A stretch of DNA of 9,337 nucleotides, from assembly GCA_002333145.1 (NCBI GenBank), contig DDBN01000087.1:1-9337 (forward strand). Reading direction: 5' to 3'. Positions 6,485 to 9,337 of the stretch are shown piece after piece; within the stretch, counting starts at the first letter, position 1, and the number at the start of each line of letters is the position of its first letter. A program made the position numbers and the translations under genes. The notes beneath the pieces were generated by a model. That model was not told the DNA's origin. It was given only the letters and a program-made list of their open reading frames with translations, and did not search any database. Source of the stretch: Moraxellaceae bacterium UBA2031. Lineage in GTDB: Bacteria > Pseudomonadota > Gammaproteobacteria > Pseudomonadales > Moraxellaceae.

Positions 6485-7159
6485 TCAAGTGTTATCGAGC
6501 CCGATGCGCCAGTCACGCGCCAAGCCCAAGGCATTTCCCCAGTCGGCTTCTGCACCAAGCAGAGCAAGTGCCATACGAAACATGACAGATCGGGTTTCAT
6601 TCCAACTGGCTTCATTGCCAATAGTATTCAGGTGATAGCGGTAGCCCAGAAACTCTATGCCATGCAGAAAAGTCTCTATACGCAATGCGCTTGGGCGCTT
6701 ACGCCCCATCAATTCAACAATTAAGGCTATTTGTTCTGAAAGTATGACAAGGGTGCGTTGACGATACCTGCCAACAGGAGAGTGCTGATCATTGAGCTCT
6801 GCAAAAAAGGGCCGCAAAAAATCCCCCAAGTCTGCCCCCCACTGTCGCCATGCTTCTAGTGCACTCTCAACTTTGGCCATAGGCTCTTGCGCACCTACCA
6901 CGGCTGCCATAATCCGATTAATCAGATCTTCGTTAACTTGGCTGATCAACGCTTCAAGTGGCTCCTCTGTCGACCGAAAATACTTATAAAAAGTCGGCCG
7001 GGAAATGCCAGCCTGTGCAATCACCAACTCAACACTGAGACCGTGATATCCAAAACGCGTGAATACCTGGCGAGTAGCCTCGATAATGTGTTTACGAATT
7101 TTGTCGACATCATCTGCCGACAGGGGTGGGCGGCCTCGCGTGCGCAAAGATGAGGTCAT
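6485..7159 (-). CDS. TetR-family transcriptional regulator
   Basis: This 224-residue protein has the TetR layout: a basic N-terminus with RGRPP at 8-12, helices from about 18 to 38, and the helix-turn-helix at about 43-62, containing VIAQAGISRPTFYKYF. The C-terminal helical part from about 70 onward would be the ligand-binding and dimer domain. The ATG at 7159 follows AGGAG by ten bases. The gene comes first in a minus-strand run with the 151-residue protein, the GMC oxidoreductase and the SDR, so it probably controls its own operon. TetR proteins mostly repress and release DNA when a small molecule binds; here a hydrophobic substrate of the two oxidoreductases is a natural guess. The regulator family is certain, the ligand unknown. 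Confidence 0.93.
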   Translation of the reverse strand: MTSSLRTRGRPPLSADDVDKIRKHIIEATRQVFTRFGYHGLSVELVIAQAGISRPTFYKYFRSTEEPLEALISQVNEDLINRIMAAVVGAQEPMAKVESALEAWRQWGADLGDFLRPFFAELNDQHSPVGRYRQRTLVILSEQIALIVELMGRKRPSALRIETFLHGIEFLGYRYHLNTIGNEASWNETRSVMFRMALALLGAEADWGNALGLARDWRIGLDNT

Positions 7160-7184
7160 GTGGCATCAGCTCCTGAGTAGCCAC

Positions 7185-7213
7185 AAATTAATTTAATACC
7201 TATGTTAATTCAA
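7185..7213 (-). promoter_or_regulatory. Candidate promoter/operator region of the tetR operon
   Basis: On the minus strand TTGAAT (7208-7213) and TAATTT (7185-7190) are 17 bases apart, a weak sigma70-like pair 26 bases upstream of the tetR ATG. The box region contains two small palindromes, TTCAAATTGAA (7209-7219) and AAATTAATTT (7185-7194). Either could contribute to a TetR operator for autoregulation. The evidence is pattern only. Confidence 0.3.
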
Positions 7214-7374
7214 ATTGAAAGCGACAAGCGGCATCCGTAGACAGCCATCAATTGCTAGGTCTATTTAGAAAAGAAGTACAGAAAGGTTTGCCAAGAGAGC
7301 GTAAATGCCCCCGACACTTCAAGAAGCAGGTGCCGCATTGCGCGGCCATCCTGAAACAAGATTGCTAATCTGAA

Positions 7375-7405
7375 AGCCCCTAAACCTCACTCGGTACTAG
7401 GGGCT
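7375..7405 (-). terminator. Hairpin downstream of the acyl-CoA-binding protein gene
   Basis: AGCCCCTA (7375-7382) and TAGGGGCT (7398-7405) form an eight-base-pair perfect stem with a 15-base loop, 28 bases beyond the stop of the minus-strand gene. On that strand it is followed by TTCAGATT, a poor T tract, so termination may be weak. Confidence 0.5.
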
Positions 7406-7433
7406 ACTGGTAAATCGCTAACAAGACAACGAG

Positions 7434-7691
7434 TTACTTGCCGTCGGCCTTCAGCAGCGCCTGTACCTTGGCAACATACGCAGTCTCGGCATCGGCCTTG
7501 GACATCCCCTTGATGGCCGCCCACGCGTCATATTTGAAACGCCCGCCAATGTTCATCATGCCAGGGCGCTCCCCTGTAACGTCGCCTACCGAGGCCTGCT
7601 TGTAGTACTTGTAAAGCTCGAGAAGATCCGCGGTATCTGGCTTTTGGCTGAGGGTATTGACGTCTTTCTGGGCTTGTTCAAAAGCACTCAT
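7434..7691 (-). CDS. Acyl-CoA-binding protein (ACBP family)
   Basis: An 85-residue cytoplasmic protein that binds long-chain acyl-CoA esters and buffers or delivers them for lipid metabolism. The whole length fits the four-helix ACBP fold: FEQAQKDVNTL (helix 1), LLELYKYYKQASVGD with the family signature at 29-37 and the ligand-contacting Lys31, ERPGM at 41-45, KYDAW at 53-57, and a last helix, AETAYVAKVQALL. The ATG at 7691 has AAGGAG six bases upstream. The open frame runs about 130 codons further upstream, but that extension crosses the intergenic repeats and the antisense of the next gene and is not part of the protein. ACBP is typical of eukaryotes but known in some bacteria. Beyond the 7375-7405 hairpin it has no obvious link to the neighbouring TetR operon. 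Confidence 0.93.
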   Translation of the reverse strand: MSAFEQAQKDVNTLSQKPDTADLLELYKYYKQASVGDVTGERPGMMNIGGRFKYDAWAAIKGMSKADAETAYVAKVQALLKADGK

Positions 7692-7805
7692 GGACAACTC
7701 CTTATCAGTAAACGAAGGGTAACTGCTGTCGATAATACCCCTTGCCATGCCGGGGGCACAGTACTGGCCGCACAGCGCCGCTGCCTCACTATCGCTCACC
7801 ATAAC

Positions 7806-7874
7806 GGGGGCCTTTACGGTACTTTTTTTTGTACCCCCCCTGTTTGGGTATTTACGCAAAGGCTTTGTACCCCC
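7806..7874. repeat. Intergenic block with repeated TTTGTACCCCC and a T-loop hairpin
   Basis: TTTGTACCCCC occurs at 7828-7838 and again at 7864-7874, 36 bases apart. GGTAC (7818-7822) and GTACC (7831-7835) flank eight T residues, with GGGGG (7806-7810) and the C run to 7840 outside them. GCCTTT (7810-7815) and AAAGGC (7858-7863) form a wider inverted pair. The block lies between the divergent ACBP and secreted-protein genes, so it may be a shared control region. On the minus strand the GGGGGTACAAA words recall repeats next to P4-type integrase attachment sites, but no integrase or tRNA is present. Confidence 0.5.
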
Positions 7875-7934
7875 TAATCTAGCGTCATGATTGTCGTCAT
7901 CCCTATTGTCGGCAACACCAATCGGAGAATAAAA

Positions 7935-8267
7935 ATGAATATGCTTTGGAAAGCCGCCTTGATGGCCGGTGCTGTTGCCCTTAGTTCCTTTGCCGCTGCT
8001 GATGACGCCATGACAGAAGCACAAGGCCAAGAAGCTGCCGGTGAAGCAGTTGCCAATACCGTCGTTAACATGGGCATGACTGGCGACCAAGTTGTCACCG
8101 TCAAAACTGGTAACGAAATGGTTGATACGCTAGCCAATACCGCGGTGAAATGTGCCGAACGCTCTGCTGCTTTCAGAGGCTGCGACAGCATGGGTGGCTT
8201 TAAGGCCATGGGCTGCCGCAAAGTAGCTGAAATGCGCTACAAGAGCGTGGAATGCCCAAACCTGTAA
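7935..8267 (+). CDS. Small secreted protein with four cysteines, function unknown
   Basis: The 110-residue product starts with a clear Sec signal peptide: MNMLWK, a hydrophobic core to about residue 19, then SSFAAA with likely signal-peptidase I cleavage before DD at 23. The mature part is about 88 residues. It is acidic and Ala-rich at first (residues 23-40), then contains C73, C83, C94 and C107, which could form two disulfides in the periplasm. I do not recognise the family. The ATG at 7935 is preferred because GGAG lies seven bases upstream and it begins the signal peptide; an in-frame ATG at 7887 would add 16 residues ahead of the signal sequence. It is a single gene, divergent from the ACBP gene, and ends at a strong terminator. 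Confidence 0.8.
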   Translation: MNMLWKAALMAGAVALSSFAAADDAMTEAQGQEAAGEAVANTVVNMGMTGDQVVTVKTGNEMVDTLANTAVKCAERSAAFRGCDSMGGFKAMGCRKVAEMRYKSVECPNL

Positions 8268-8296
8268 TTAACAGGTTAGCTCTGATAAGCACTGAT

Positions 8297-8320
8297 AAGC
8301 GGGCCTTGAGCCCGCTTTTT
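8297..8320 (+). terminator. Intrinsic terminator of the secreted-protein gene
   Basis: AAGCGGGC (8297-8304) and GCCCGCTT (8310-8317) form an eight-base-pair GC-rich stem with a five-base loop. The downstream arm runs into five consecutive T residues (8316-8320). It is about 30 bases after the stop and also separates this gene from glxR. Confidence 0.92.
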
Positions 8321-8338
8321 CATTGGCGTACGTGGCGC

Positions 8339-8366
8339 TTGATCCCACCGCAGTAGAAGAGACAAT
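8339..8366 (+). promoter_or_regulatory. Candidate promoter for glxR-hyi
   Basis: TTGATC (8339-8344) and GACAAT (8361-8366) are 16 bases apart and each matches four of six sigma70 consensus bases. The pair sits just after the upstream terminator and would start transcription a few bases before the AGAGG ribosome site of the ATG at 8395. It is a weak match chosen by eye. Confidence 0.3.
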
Positions 8367-8394
8367 AGGCCTTTCCGCTGTTCCAGAGGCCACC

Positions 8395-9297
8395 ATGCCC
8401 CGTAATGGTTTAATCGATCCCCGTATTGGCTTTATCGGCATTGGCCTGATGGGGCTGCCTCTCTGTCGCCGTCTGCTCGATGCTGACTTTGCGTTAACGG
8501 TATGGAACCGCCACCCCGACAAATGCGAGCCGCTGCTAATGTTGGGAGCACAGCAGGCTGCATCGCCCGCCACACTGGTGGAAGGCGTGGATATTATTTT
8601 TCTGTGCGTATCTGACACCGCTGCCGTTGAACAGATCGTGTGTGGCCGTGATGGCTTGCTGACCGCATTGCAGCCGGGCCAGATCATCATCGACTTATCC
8701 TCGATTGACCCTGCCGTTACTCGGCAACTGGCCGGCCTTGTGCAAGAAAAAGACGCGCACTGGATTGATGCCCCCGTGTCTGGCGGCGTGATGGGTGCCG
8801 AATCCGGTACGCTGGTCATCATGGCCGGGGGCGATGCCGATATCATCGACCGCGCTCGTCCGGTGCTCGGTGCGCTCTCCCAGCGCGTGACGCACATGGG
8901 CCCCAGCGGAGCAGGGCAAGTCACCAAAATTTGTAATCAGCTGATTGTGGCCGCCAATGCGGTATTGATTGCCGAGGCCGTGGCACTGGCTGAAAAAGCT
9001 GGCGTGGATGCAGCAAAACTGGCCCCTGCACTCGCGGGTGGATTTGCCGATTCAAAGCCATTTCAGTTACTGGCCCCACGCATGAGCGCACGCACCTTCA
9101 CACCAGTGCAATGGCGCGTACAAACCCTGCTAAAGGATTTGGACATGGCCACTGCACTAGCTCAGCACTGCCAGAGCGCCACACCGCTAGCGCAGGCGGC
9201 AGCTGGCCTAATGCGTGAGCATGCCGAACAAGGACACATGAGCGATGATTTAAGCAGCCTCATCACGCTGTTTGCCGGTGAAAAACCATCATGCTGA
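8395..9297 (+). CDS. glxR: 2-hydroxy-3-oxopropionate (tartronate semialdehyde) reductase
   Basis: This enzyme reduces tartronate semialdehyde to D-glycerate with NAD(P)H in the glyoxylate-to-glycerate pathway. The 300-residue protein is a beta-hydroxyacid dehydrogenase. It has the Rossmann motif GFIGIGLMG at 12-20, the substrate-binding DAPVSGG at 125-131, and GAGQVTKICNQ with the catalytic Lys178 and nearby Asn181. The C-terminal half is the all-helical domain. The related 3-hydroxyisobutyrate dehydrogenase cannot be excluded from motifs alone. The call rests on the next gene, which starts like hydroxypyruvate isomerase, a known partner of glxR. The ATG at 8395 has AGAGG five bases upstream and gives the usual family length. 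A TTG at 8323 would add 24 residues with no domain and begins right at the terminator, so it was not used. Confidence 0.85.
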   Translation: MPRNGLIDPRIGFIGIGLMGLPLCRRLLDADFALTVWNRHPDKCEPLLMLGAQQAASPATLVEGVDIIFLCVSDTAAVEQIVCGRDGLLTALQPGQIIIDLSSIDPAVTRQLAGLVQEKDAHWIDAPVSGGVMGAESGTLVIMAGGDADIIDRARPVLGALSQRVTHMGPSGAGQVTKICNQLIVAANAVLIAEAVALAEKAGVDAAKLAPALAGGFADSKPFQLLAPRMSARTFTPVQWRVQTLLKDLDMATALAQHCQSATPLAQAAAGLMREHAEQGHMSDDLSSLITLFAGEKPSC

Positions 9298-9337
9298 AAT
9301 TCTCTGCCAATCTGTCGATGCTATTCACCGAGCGCCC
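9291..9337 (+). CDS. hyi: Hydroxypyruvate isomerase, N-terminal end (partial, cut by the window)
   Basis: Only 15 full codons are visible, reading MLKFSANLSMLFTER. This closely resembles the start of hydroxypyruvate isomerases (AANLSMLFTE-type), which interconvert hydroxypyruvate and tartronate semialdehyde. The ATG lies inside the last codons of glxR, overlapping it by seven bases, so the two genes are translationally coupled. The assignment leans on this short match plus the glxR context. Confidence 0.75.
   Translation, partial: MLKFSANLSMLFTER

Noticed and set aside
6184..6724. Plus-strand frames opposite the 151-residue protein and tetR
   Set aside because: They overlap each other and two better minus-strand genes, with no recognisable content or ribosome sites.
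7692..8090. Upstream extension of the ACBP frame giving a 218-residue protein
   Set aside because: The added part runs antisense through the signal peptide of the 7935-8267 gene and through the intergenic repeats, and has no family-like content. The ACBP domain is complete from the ATG at 7691 with a good ribosome site.
8323..8394. N-terminal extension of glxR from a TTG start
   Set aside because: It begins right after the terminator T run, has no ribosome site and adds residues outside the dehydrogenase fold. The ATG at 8395 fits family length and has AGAGG.
8268..8927. Long minus-strand open frame opposite glxR
   Set aside because: It is antisense to a clear dehydrogenase and rich in Ser, Pro, Arg and Thr, as expected for a shadow frame in GC-rich coding DNA.

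Overview
The window looks like a piece of a gammaproteobacterial chromosome that crosses the end of a mobile genetic island. The class is inferred from the gene set: acyl-CoA-binding protein, a glxR-hyi pair, a cholesterol-oxidase-like flavoprotein operon, and an elongator-type tRNA-Met fragment ending in CCA. A marine or lipid-degrading lineage is possible, but the genus cannot be fixed from this sequence alone.

Left part (about 1-3372): visibly AT-rich DNA. It holds the 3' end of an unidentified gene, a candidate transfer origin, a MobC-type relaxosome protein gene with no relaxase beside it, and a large convergent acyltransferase-3/SGNH gene for surface polysaccharide O-acylation. It ends in a cluster of short repeats followed by a truncated 3' piece of a tRNA-Met(CAT) gene, running from the anticodon loop to CCA. 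That fragment has no 5' half. This is the usual signature of the distal attachment site of an element integrated into a tRNA gene. Its orientation puts the island on the left and ancestral chromosome on the right. The integrase and the intact tRNA must lie outside the window.

Middle part (about 3609-7159, all on the minus strand): a compact operon read from right to left. It encodes a TetR-family regulator, a 151-residue protein of unknown function, a GMC/cholesterol-oxidase-like FAD oxidoreductase with a four-cysteine motif, and a short-chain dehydrogenase. Adjacent genes overlap or nearly touch, so co-transcription is likely. Two oxidoreductases under a TetR regulator suggest inducible oxidation of a hydrophobic alcohol, sterol or lipid, but the substrate is unknown.

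Right part (about 7375-9337): an acyl-CoA-binding protein gene on the minus strand, then a divergent gene for a small secreted four-cysteine protein ending at a clear intrinsic terminator. Between these two is an odd intergenic block with repeated TTTGTACCCCC and a T-loop hairpin. Next come tartronate semialdehyde reductase (glxR) and the first codons of hydroxypyruvate isomerase (hyi), which overlap and belong to the glyoxylate-to-glycerate route.

No wholly new system is evident. The best leads are the tRNA-Met attachment junction with its repeats, the MobC plus candidate oriT without a relaxase, and the uncharacterised member of the GMC/SDR operon.
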